In this document: piece after piece, positions 21,963-32,349 of the stretch
How the letters are laid out: every line of letters starts with the position of its first letter
How positions within the stretch are numbered: the first letter of the stretch is position 1
Origin: Tenrec ecaudatus
Lineage: Eukaryota > Chordata > Mammalia > Afrosoricida > Tenrecidae
Length of the DNA: 64,000 nt
Assembly: GCF_050624435.1 (NCBI RefSeq)
Contig: NC_134542.1
Span: forward strand, 16,053,997-16,117,996
Direction: 5' to 3'
Notes under the pieces: model-generated
Databases searched by the model: none
What the model saw: only the letters and a program-made list of their open reading frames with translations
What the model was told of the DNA's origin: nothing
Made by a program: the position numbers and the translations under genes

Positions 21963-23507
21963 CAACTTCACAGGAACCTATTAGATGTGCACAGCATGAC
22001 AACAATGGGGTTCCCTTGCACCTGAGTATCATGGCAAAGTTAAAAAATGCAAAACACAGACCTACATAAAACAAAACAACAACGACAACAAGTGCTGGTA
22101 AGGGTGTAGAGGGATTGGAACTCTCCTGTACTACGGGAGGAACTGTAAAATGGCACAACCGTTATAGAAAATAGTCTAGCCCTTCTTTAAAAAGTTGGAA
22201 TGAGAAATATACGATGACCCAGCAACCCCACTACTAAGGACATATCATAAGAAAGTCACAGCCCTGACACGAATAGATGCACACCCATGCTTACGACAGC
22301 ATTATTTCCAATACCAAACAGATAGAAACCACCTAAGTGCCCATTAGTGAAAGGATGGATAAAGAATGGTACATACTCACAACAGAATACCACGCAACAT
22401 TAAAGAGTAACGAAGAAGGCAAGAAACACATGGACTAACTGGGAGGACATTATCCTGTGTGAAAAATGTCCACCACAATAGGGTAACAGTGCCTGAGGGC
22501 ACGGTCATAAACATTAAGAAAAGGTTTCCATATCGAAAGAAGCATTCTTTGATCATTGTCAGGGACGGGAGGGGAGCCGAGGGTACATCATGAACCAGAG
22601 AGCAGGCATGTATTAACTTGGGTGAAGGACAAAGCAAGACATCATAAAGGGGAGGGCCATACAGCATGACCAATGGCAAAGGAAGGCACTGGGAGGTGAA
22701 CACGAGTGAAAGACAGCAAAGGTCAATACTATTACATATGTAATTCTGCAATCATAGCAAATGACAGCCCAGAGGAAATTCATAAAGCAGCAGATGTAGG
22801 AATAGGTTGGGAGCATGCCGATGAGTATCTGTAGCTTGGGCAGAGGCTGTTTCTACATTCCTCTCTGCGTTAGGATGTGCTGAAGACATATACACGGCCA
22901 TCGTCCAGTCTAAGTATGCAGGTGGCAAATGTTTTGAAAACTTGCTGGCCAGGAAGAAGCACATTGAGAGAGTGATTCACTGGGCTGGGGGACTTAGGGC
23001 CACGGCTTCCGGGGAACAGCTGGGCCCATTGGCCTAACGTAGTCCACAGACTGTTCTGCATCTTGCTTTGATGAGTAGTGGCTGGGGGAAGAACTAGGTG
23101 GTACCTGACTACCACTCCCAACTGCTTTCGTCAGGATCACAGTGGAAGGTGCCGGATAGGAAGGGAGGGAAACAATGTAGGACAATATTCAAAGTTAAAG
23201 AAGAAAACTTTTGTGACTGTGACCCTTAGACACCTTCAAATCTGAAACTGAACTCACCCTGGGATCAACTGACAGCCACACGATAGGCAAGACTGTAAAG
23301 AGAAAAATTGAGCCAGGAGTTTAATGAACCTCAATACAATTTACCACTAGAGTTCCCAAGGACAACATTTGCTCAGAAAACAAAGCTCAAGGGTAGGAAG
23401 GGGCAGGAAAGAAGGACAAATGGATGCCGGGAAGTCAGGGAGGACGTGGGGAGAGTGCTACTGCATTGACAGGATGACAACCGATGTCATGAAACAACGT
23501 ATTAATT

Positions 23508-23725
23508 AAAAAAATTATTTTATTGGGAGCTCTTACAGATATAACAATCCATAATTCATTTAGATTGAGCAGAATTTTACAATTGCTATCACCACCAGTT
23601 TCAAAACATTTCTTCCTTCTTGAACTCTTTGATATCAGCTTCCCTTTATCCCCCACCGACACCACCCTACCCCCCAGGAACCCTTTTTATTGTATTATAT
23701 ATTGTTACTATTCATATGTATTCAT
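23508..23725 (-). mobile_element. L1 3' tail in the L1 poly(A) site
   Basis: Starts AAAAATTATTTTATTGGGAG and includes TTGAACTCTTTGATATCAGC, the same variant as 1668-1893. It sits directly at the A-rich end of the 20.2-23.5 kb L1. Confidence 0.75.
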
Positions 23726-23804
23726 GTTCAATGGAAAAATAATTTTCTTTGCAAACTTCCACCCAAGCTATAATAAAAAGTAAAAACAAAAACAAAACAA
23801 TGAA

Positions 23805-24012
23805 CTTAAAGCAAACCCATTGCGATCACCTCAGTTCTTAATCATAGTGACCCTATAGGACAGAGCAGAACGGCCCTTATGGGTTTCTGGGGTAATAAAT
23901 CTTTGCAGGAATGGGAAGCCTCATTTTCCTCCAGTGGAGCTGCTGGGGGCTTTGAACTGTTGACCTTGCAGCTAACAGTCCAATGTATAAGTCATTATAT
24001 TACGAAGGGCCC
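23805..24012 (-). mobile_element. AfroSINE
   Basis: TAGTGACCCTATAGGACAGA, GGAAGCCTCATTTTCCTCC and TTTGAACTGTTGACCTTGC appear in the order expected for the minus strand. Nearly full length. Confidence 0.85.
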
Positions 24013-24014
24013 CA

Positions 24015-25730
24015 AACAAAACAGAGTCTTAGATAATTAGGCCCTGGCTCCCTTTTCACTCATTTTTGTTCTGAACCTCTTGTTGACTCTCAGCTCTAAT
24101 ATTGTCCCCTGCAGTTTCTTAAGTCTGCAAACATCTTCTACCTCAGGACCATTACACCCGTTTCTTCTTCCTCAAACGATCATCCTCCCGGTCCTCTGTT
24201 ACTGCAATTCCTGCTCCTGTTACTACATAAATGCTCTCCTCCATGCCTTCTCAATTCCTCTTTGTCAGCTTCAGAGACCTACATCTGTCTCAAAAAATTA
24301 GATTTTTTGACCAGAGGATTTAAAAATATGGATAAAGGCAAGAACTTATACATTTTTCTCTTTATGACTTTTCAATAGATTAGAAAATCTGTAAAAGTAA
24401 TTCAGTATGTCTTGTAATCACACTAGAAAGAAGCATGCCAATAACAAGCTAAGCGTACAAGGTGTATAACACACCTCTCTCTATCTAGTCTCCAAATAGC
24501 AATAATATCCTTCCACATACTTTGTGTGTGCATATAAGCATCCATCATTTTATGTTTGTATACATGGGTGTTTCTTCACATATTACTTTGTACTTAATTT
24601 TTTTTCACTTAACCATATACCGTGGACCTCCAGCTATAATTTTCCAAAAGGTAGAGTCTTCACACGTCATCATGCAATTTCCTGGTGAATGAACATTCTA
24701 ATTTTCTGGCATTAGAAATGCCACCACAAACATTTTTGTTTGTATAGTCTGTTGTGTTGGCATCTTTACTTCCATAGGAAAGATTCCCACAGAAGTGGGA
24801 ATTTGTATTAAGCAACTCTGCGTTCCCTTCAGTCTATTTCCCTCTCATTGTCCTTCTTCCCTTAGAGCTCAGCCATATTGGTTCCTGACCCCCAACCAGG
24901 ACACCAAAGTGCACACAGGATGGAGCCAGCAGGAGGTAAAGTAGCTATTGTGGCTCTTGACCTAAACTGTTTGTTTATAGTGACCCGTCCTGGGAAGCAG
25001 AAGTTCGGTTCCTTTTGTCCGATAACAAAGGGGGCAATTAATATAAAATTCATATGCTTTTCTGAAATGTCTTCTGGGCTGTCTGCCTTTAAGGGAAATT
25101 GGAATAAAACAGAGACTTCTGATCTTTAGGAATTTTAGCTGGTCAATGAGGGGGCATAAAATAAGATGACACTCAATGCTGTTTAGAGTTTTATTAGATT
25201 GCCTTGCTGATCTATCTGTTTCTCAATGCTTCATGAGTATATGCCATGAAAGTGTGAGTACCTAAATGACATAAGCAACTTTTAATAATCCCTCAAGGAA
25301 TTAATAGTTTAAATATGAGTTTTTTTAAGAACTGATTTGAGTTTAGTGGAATAGAATAACTTTTTAATTTTTTCCCCCTCTTCATTCTGACTTCTCTTTG
25401 ACGATTTGTTGTTTCTCGAATTTGTTATTTAGGACTATTATGTGACTTCCCTCCCATCATTTTCCAAGCAATAAATATTTGGCAATTAAAGAAAGTCTGT
25501 GTTAAAAAACCCACAAAAATACTGTTGATTAACTGGAATCCAGACACACATTTATGGACAGATATATACCTCGAACCCCTGAGGAAATAGCTGGGTCAGA
25601 AATACCATGGTGAAAAAAATTGCTGTGAATTCACAAGGAATGAAATCAGCATATTTAATGATAAAATGTATGTTTCATTTTTAAGATGTACAAATTTCGA
25701 AGTAACCTGTGCAGCCTGAAACATTTTCTG
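24015..25730. other. Non-coding, largely unique AT-rich sequence
   Basis: No gene and no repeat recognised with confidence; bases 24600-25500 are AT-rich and free of the lineage-specific repeats. Confidence 0.5.
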
Positions 25731-25734
25731 TTAG

Positions 25735-26300
25735 TCAGGGTGTGATGTAGCACTGATGAAGAATATAGCTTTCCTCTAGTTCCTAAATGCTTCCTCTCCC
25801 CCCCTCACCCTCACCCCCATCGTGATCCGAATTCTACCTCACAAGTCTGGATAGAGCAGAGGATGTACACTGGTGCAGATGGGAGCTGGAGGCACAGGGA
25901 ATCCAGGGTGGATGATACCTTCAGGACCAGGGGTGTGAGGGGCGATACTGGAAGGGTAGAGGGAAAGTGGGTTGGAAAGAGGGAACTGATTACAAGGATC
26001 TACATGTGACCTCCTCCCTGGGGGACAGACAATAGAAAAGGGGGTGAAGGGAGATGTCGGACAGGGAAAGATATGACAAAATTATAATTTATAAACTATC
26101 AGGGGCTCATGAGGGAAGGGGGAGCGGGAGGGAAGGGGGGAAAAAAGAGGACCTGATGCCAAGGGCTTAAGTGGAGAGCAAATGCTTTGAAAATGATGAG
26201 GGCAAAGAATGTACAGATGTGCTTTATACCATTGATGTATGTATGGATTGTGATAAGAGTTGTATGAGCCCCTAATAAAACGTTTTTTAAAAAAAGTAGA
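25735..26300 (+). mobile_element. L1 3' UTR
   Basis: Full plus-strand L1 3' UTR: GTCAGGGTGTGATGTAGCAC, GACCTCCTCCCTGGGGGACA, a G-rich polypurine tract (26108-26140), TTGATGTATGTATGGATTGT and a terminal CCTAATAAAACGTTTTTTAA. G-rich 3' UTR tracts are a hallmark of L1, which is why I assign this family to L1 rather than RTE. Confidence 0.85.
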
Positions 26301-26344
26301 TTCAAACGGACTAATCCTTGATCCCCCAAAAGTATTATTAAAAA

Positions 26345-28540
26345 TAAAAAATAAAAAGGAGTGACGAGAGCACTGCGAGCACTGTTCCTTGGTGGTGACT
26401 ACCTGGCTTTACACTCTCGGAGGCCGGAGCCCAGAAGCTGGGACAGCAATCAGAGAAAGGCCAACAGCCTATCTTCACTCTTTGCTCGCTAGGTTCTCTT
26501 CGGCTGAGGGCTTTCCCAAGAGAGATGGATCTGATTGCAGAGACTCGGGTCCTACTGCAGGGCTATCGCTTCCATTCTGATCTTGCTCAAGTTCATCAGG
26601 GAAAATTAACCCTGGCAGCTTATTCAGTGACTAAATCTCGATATTTTTCTGGCTTAATTCATAACATAACTGTAAGCTATTGCTCTGTGTTTATATTTCC
26701 ATCCATTTCTCACATTTCCAAAGCAGGCTGATATGTGATCTGAGCAGTTTAGCTACCATAATTGGCGTTTTTCTTGGGCCAAAAGGAAACAAATTCCTTA
26801 TCCTCCATACTTTTTTAATTTCTGAAAGACAACAACTCACATGGTTAATCCCCTTTTTGATCTCCCCCCGCCCCCTTGGAATTTCCCTTATATTCGTTCC
26901 CTCTTTTAATCTTTTACTCTCTTTTTAATCTTCTCATTTTGTCCCACCCCATTTAGTTGACTTCTTATGGATTTCTTTAAAAGAATTGGACCAGCCTATG
27001 GAAATGGGCCTTTAGAGGCTGTTCAAAGAGGCATTATCCGCATTTAGAGGCCCCACCATTTCCTTTAAAGAATCTCATGGCAGCATTTGCCAAGATGTTC
27101 CAACAGACTATCTTTCACAGTATTAATAGAACATCAATCTTGTGGGCAAAATGATTGTGGATGAACTCCACTAGAATGCCTTTCTTGAGAGGAGAAGTTA
27201 AAAACAGGGAGACTTCCCATCTTCTGCATGTGCGGGAAACACACAAGGTTATCTTAACTCAGTAACATTGGCAATGGATTCAATGAGCCATCTAGCCTTC
27301 TCAGACAGAAGCACCCACCCAAACGCACCTTAATTTTATTTTATAGATGTTTTTGCTGAGGGTGATGGAAGCAGAGGGACCGATTCACTTCAGAGGCAGA
27401 CGCATTAAACTCGACATCCGTATTCTGCCCATTGAAGAATGGCTCTTCCTCTTTGTACACAGCTTTGACACCCACCTAGCAGTCATCTTGCTCACGCAGA
27501 AAGCAAATTTTCACAGTGCCCATTAGCTTAGGAAGAAAGGAATTCAAGTATAGGACGTTAAACATAAAAACCATATAGGCCGCCTCCCATTCCTTGGAAA
27601 GCTTATTTACAATGCGTTGCCGATTTCTCTTCCAAGTCACATTTTCAAAATGCGCTCGGACGATGTTTGGCGACAGGGCTAACATTACACGTTCCTCTTT
27701 CATCTTGCTTTTTCCTAGGGACCCTTAATGACAAACGCAGGCAGGTCAGTGATACTGATACACCGCCCTCTTAGCATGTGAATTAGTCATCAGACAATCA
27801 GTTCAGGGGTCAGGCTTAGAGAAACAGTGCAAAGTGAGCCAAATGCAGGTCCGCAGAGGTGCCGTCCACTTCAAAGAGGGCATGCTTGGGCACTAGAACT
27901 CAGATCACAGGCAGACACAGCTGCGATTGTCGTTGGCCCGGGACTGGGGCCCTTTGTGTGTGCTGATGCCTGTTTGTTGCTGAGGTTGGGTTTCACCGCT
28001 GGGTAAAGCTATAGTTGACTTTAGAATGACTTTGCTGGTAAAACACAAGAGAAAGGCAGGGTCCTCGGAGCCCAGGGCACTAAGGAGGATGGGTCTCAGA
28101 CAAAAGGCACATAAAAGACGTCTGACCGTTTCCTGCCCCCGGCATGTCCAGGAAAACCGAGGCTTTCATGTTCTGGGACATTCATGGGCGCGCTTTCCTT
28201 TCCTGACATACATGTTAGAAGAACATGGCTGTTTGTGTTGAGGAACTGAAATGAAGATGCGAACTTTTGAGATTATTCTAAAGTGTGTAGAGGATACTTT
28301 TCCTGTCTTTTATTTTGTTTCGATGGCCAAGCCCACGAAATCAGAGGCATGGTTCAAGTTTTTGTCTGAAAGAACAAACAAACAAACCAAGCAACAAAAC
28401 CCACTTCTGCTCTGCTCAGCTTCGTTTTATTTCTCCTGGAAAAATAAAGGTCAAGTCTTCATGGCAATGCAAATATTCAAACCTATTTATGTTTGCATTT
28501 GGTCTGCAAATGTATTTTAGACTCAGTTTTAGAATTAACA
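26345..28540. other. Non-coding, low repeat content
   Basis: No open frame with a family match. The stretch 26520-27720 has few recognisable repeats and AT-rich runs. It may hold conserved non-coding sequence, but that cannot be judged from one genome. Confidence 0.5.
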
Positions 28541-28541
28541 C

Positions 28542-28553
28542 CACACACGCGCG

Positions 28554-28594
<41 letters not shown>
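28542..28594. repeat. (CA)n-(CG)n-(CA)n microsatellite
   Basis: 53 bases of strictly alternating purine-pyrimidine, with a CGCGCGCGCGC centre flanked by CA repeats. Confidence 0.95.
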
Positions 28595-28596
<2 letters not shown>

Positions 28597-28599
28597 CAG

Positions 28600-30340
28600 G
28601 GCACTGATAGGGACAACTCAAACCTGGTTTTTTAATGTTATATGAAACTACCCTCTGTTTGAAAGCACTGAGCCAACCCCCACCTCACAATAAGTCAGCT
28701 TCGACATCACTGAAAAGGCTTCCAGCCCTTTTTTGCACTTAGGCCAAGCAAAGTAAGACCTGAACTCACCTGTTCTGACTTACCTACAGATTCGACGTAA
28801 AGACACACTTAGGAATGGATTGCATTTGTAAACCAGGGACTGCCTGTGCTCATGAGCAAGTAGCTGGAACTCAACCAGCCTGAAAGAGCTGTCCCTGGGA
28901 AGGAGGAAATGAGCAGGTGGCTAACGGACCTCAGCCTGATGGCCTCGTTTTTGCAGTCTTGAGAAAGGCTGCAGCTGGGGTCAAGGGAGGGGGAGTCGCC
29001 CCTCTCTTGCTATTTTCCAACTACTGGGAAGAAAAGCTGGAAAGCAAAGTAAAAAAAATGCTAGAGAGGAGGGAAAAAACACCCCACCCAAATCCAAACC
29101 ATATGACAATGCCGCATTTCTTCATTTTCTTTGTCATGTTGCTTTATTTTTCCCTGCCGTTAACTGTCTTTTTGGGTTAGAGTTGTTCCAAGAGAGCCAT
29201 TTCAAAGGAAGATCTTTTCCAGGAGTTCAGTGAGAGTGAGCGCGGGCTCAAGCATCTGCCCTGCCCTCGGCAGAGAACTACGAGCGTTCGAAGACAGACG
29301 TGTCCTTTGAGTAGTCAACCAGGACACAGCGAGGAAGGAAGCTGTCTCAAATGGGGCGGGGGCACCTGAGTCAGCTAAGTCCAACCTGGAAGACAAAACG
29401 ATCCCCTGAAGGCAGGTGATGTCTGAAGTCAAAGAAGACGACGAAAGACCGGCTCCAGCCAAAGCAGAACAAAAGCGATCTATTGGCAAGAGAACTTTCC
29501 AAAAGCCTAACTGAAAATGACTTTATTCTGTGAGTCGAAGAAAGCTCGAGTTAACATGTCACTAATGTATCACGGAACATCAGTCATGCAACTTCTCGGC
29601 TTGTGCTCTGGCAAATTGTGGGCAGAAAGAGAAGGCGGATCAAGAGGAGTCTGAAGCAAGAATGGTGGGTAGTTTGAAGGAATTTGTCACTTATGATATC
29701 ATCTGGCTACAGGGACCCTGGCTTGTGCTTTCTTTGGGAATTAACTCCGGGAGTATCTGCGGTATAGCCGAACATGTTTTAACCTTCTTTATGAACTAAT
29801 ACTACTGAATATGGAAATATAGCAATTCCCTCTGTGCCACCCCCACGTGATTAAATTCATATGCAACGCCAAAAATATTAGCACAACATCTGCAGCACAT
29901 AATTACAGCGCTGGTTTATATCCTTCTAGTGGAAAACTGTGAGTTGAAAGCTGCATTTTTTTTTCTTCTTTCTGCCACTTGGAAGCATTCAGAAATCCTA
30001 TAACATGAGCTTTTCTCTGATTTCCATTGGGGACCGTTAACCGTGATTTAATTCCATAGGTTAGAGATGTCCAAGGGCTATCTGTTTTGATGCTGATTAA
30101 GTTCCTGCAAAGGCATGGCCTGTGCAGGCCGGCTGCCAGGGTATCCGACGGGGGCCTGTTTGGCTAATGAGTTCTTTGGCATGGAGCGCTACTTAGAGAC
30201 TCTTTCAGTTTGATTTGAATATCAGATATTTGGTGGCATTTTAAAGGGTGTATCAGAATGATAACACCGTCAATATCAACAAAATATGCTCTGCAGGCAT
30301 TGTTTTTAAATAAATAAGATGGTATCCACAATGACTGGGC
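28600..30340. other. Non-coding, repeat-free in its second half
   Basis: No gene. Bases 29480-30340 contain no lineage-specific repeat, and carry AT-rich blocks with ATAATTA-type homeodomain core sequence (29898-29905); see findings. Confidence 0.5.
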
Positions 30341-30480
30341 TAGAGTCAATGTTCACGAAAATCCCACTGCCATGGATGGTTTTGATTTCTACTCTTGGGC
30401 ACCTATCTCCATGACAGAGTAGAAATGCTCTCTGGGGCCTAAAGCTTTACTGGAGCAGATAGCCTGGTTCCTCCCCTCCC

Positions 30481-30535
<55 letters not shown>
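30481..30535. repeat. (CA)n microsatellite
   Basis: About 27 uninterrupted CA units, among the longest pure dinucleotide tracts in the window. Confidence 0.97.
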
Positions 30536-30537
<2 letters not shown>

Positions 30538-30599
30538 CAGTTGGTGGGTTTGAACTAATGTAAGCCCACTATAAACCAAACTCGCCGTACCATCAGGAT

Positions 30600-30788
30600 T
30601 CCTAAAACACAAACCCACTGCTGCTGCCATTGAGGCATTCCAACTCATAGAGACTCTGTATAGGTTTTCCAAGACAGTAAATCTTTAAGGGAGCAGACAG
30701 CCTCATCTTTCTCCCAAGGGAAGAGAAGTTGGTGGATTTGGACCATTGACTTGGTTAGCAGTCCATCGTTGACCCGACTGTGCCAGCC
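30600..30788 (-). mobile_element. AfroSINE (left arm of inverted pair)
   Basis: Plus strand reads GCCATTGAGGCATTCCAACT, CAGACAGCCTCATCTTTCTC, GTTAGCAGTCCATCG, ending TGTGCCAGCCGGGTT: the minus-strand order, head at the right edge. Confidence 0.85.
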
Positions 30789-30960
30789 GGGTTTTGGTAA
30801 CCCAAAGGTAGGCAGTTGGAACCCACCGGTGGCCGAGAAAGACCTGGTGATGCGCTCCAGGAAGGATTTACCACTTTGGAGACCCTGAGGGGTAATTCTA
30901 CGCTGCTATGTAGTGTCTTTCTCAGTCGAAAATCCGCTTGACAACACATAACAGTAACAC
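30789..30960 (+). mobile_element. AfroSINE (right arm of inverted pair)
   Basis: GGTAACCCAAAGGTAGGCAG, GTTGGAACCCACCGGTGGCC, GAAAGACCTGGTGATGCGCT: plus orientation, lacking the first part of the tRNA-like head. It abuts the preceding SINE head to head. Confidence 0.75.
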
Positions 30961-30964
30961 CAGG

Positions 30965-31980
30965 CCAAGCTGCCATGGCAGGGAGAGACAAAGAAAGCAA
31001 GACGAGAAGTTAGGATTGGGAGTAAGTACTGTTTTGGGTAGGCTGGCTTGTCACGATGCGTCTCAGTAGGGGACATTTGAGCAGCCGTGAATAGCCAGAA
31101 AGAATTAGCTATGGGACAAATCTGGAAAGAAGATTCTAGGCAGAGGGATCAGGAAGTGGGTAGGAAATAGAGAAGCAAGAACTTGGCCTGCTGGAGGAAA
31201 ATTAAAGGAAGGAGGAGAGAGGAGGGGGAGAGAATCTGCAAGGCCGGGGTGGGATGGGGGCCGTCGAGGTGACACTTGGCCTTGCTCACCACAGGAAGAA
31301 CAGCGGGTTTGATTCTAAGTATCATGTAAAAGCACGGGAGGGTTTGGAGTGACACTCTGGTTTCTGATTTTGAAGGATGGCTCCGCTGTGAAGACTAGAC
31401 TGGAGGAAGAAATGAGTGGAGCTGTGGAGACCCAGCAGGGAGCTACTGAGATGGCCCAAGTGAGAAAGGGAGGTGGCTTGGGCTAAGGCCTGCTTGTGGA
31501 GCTGTGTGAATTATGCGCTGGCTGAGAGTTGCAAGCACAGTTCTCGGTTATGCGCATGAGTTGACACCCAGCCTTGTCTAGAACAGCGTGAGGTCAGGCA
31601 CGTGAATGGCGAGCACCTGAATTTTGGACCTGAAATAGGGAGGTCTTCTTTTAGGGCAGGAAGCTAGGATTGTCTGGACTGTTAGTTGTAATAGAATTTT
31701 TTTTCCTGATGGAGAGAATTCACTCAAGGGCAAGAGAAATAAAATGGATGAATGAAACCAGGGTAAGGAGTAATGAAGAAAAAGTGCAAATGTGCGAGGA
31801 GAGTTCACCAGAAACTTATCAAAGGATTATTAATTCAGATTACAAAACAAAACAAAGATCCCACACAACAGAACTTCAGCTAGGACACTATGGGGGAGGT
31901 GGACACTCTTTGGAATCACAGCATGATGCTTTGATTAACCCAGGTCAAATTCCTGGGACACGGCCATGATGCTAACTCAT
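30965..31980. other. Non-coding, no recognised gene
   Basis: Purine-rich plus strand with no family match in any frame. Confidence 0.5.
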
Positions 31981-31984
31981 TCCA

Positions 31985-32170
31985 TCTCAGGCTACCTCTG
32001 AGCCAGGCACTATGGCAAGCACGCCACTCACATTGTTTAATTTAGTGGTCACCATGGTTCTAGAACGTTCAGAGTTTTTACAGCTCAAATTGTACCAAAG
32101 TAAAGAGAGGTTAGGCAACACGTTCAAATTCACACCGATGAAGGAAAAGGGTTAGTCTGTTTGAGTCCCA
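31985..32170 (+). mobile_element. MIR-like ancient SINE
   Basis: GAGCCAGGCACTATGGCAAG, TTTAATTTAGTGGTCACCAT and AAAGAGAGGTTAGGCAACAC match the MIR core order. Confidence 0.65.
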
Positions 32171-32179
32171 CGTCTGTGT

Positions 32180-32345
32180 TTTTGTTGTTGGTTATCGTCA
32201 AGTGGATTCTGACTCATAGCCACCATCTGTGGACAGAGCAGCATTTCTCTCTAGTTCCAAGCTGTGCTCTTTGGGGACCAGCTCGCCACTGTGCTCTGCA
32301 GTGCGACTGTGTGAGTTCAAGCCACTTAGCATTCACCTAGTCCTC
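32180..32345 (-). mobile_element. AfroSINE, diverged
   Basis: GTCAAGTGGATTCTGACTCA and GGACAGAGCAGCATTTCTC mark the 3' module on the minus strand; the head is poorly kept. Confidence 0.7.
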
Positions 32346-32349
32346 CAGC

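Larger units (their letters stand above)
20240..23505 (+). mobile_element. L1 LINE, 3' half of ORF2 and 3' UTR
   Basis: It contains typical L1 ORF2 end sequences in order: TGGACAGCTGATCTTCACCA, TGGTGCTAGCAAAACTAGAT, AACTCAAGATGATGCAAAGA (about 20540-20710), then AGACAACCTACGGACTGCGA (21566), then CACCTAAGTGCCCATTAGTG and GGATGGATAAAGAATGGTAC (22330-22375). Target-primed retrotransposon, 5'-truncated and without an open ORF. It is interrupted by an unassigned segment (about 20860-21525) and by an AfroSINE (21768-21962). The end near 23505 (ATTAATTAAAAAAA) looks like its poly(A) tail, into which another L1 tail has inserted. Confidence 0.8.

Noticed and set aside
25735-26300. Assignment of the recurring 3' tail family to RTE
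   Set aside because: The G-rich polypurine tract and its unlinked occurrence from RTE ORFs fit an L1 3' UTR better; not fully settled without a consensus.
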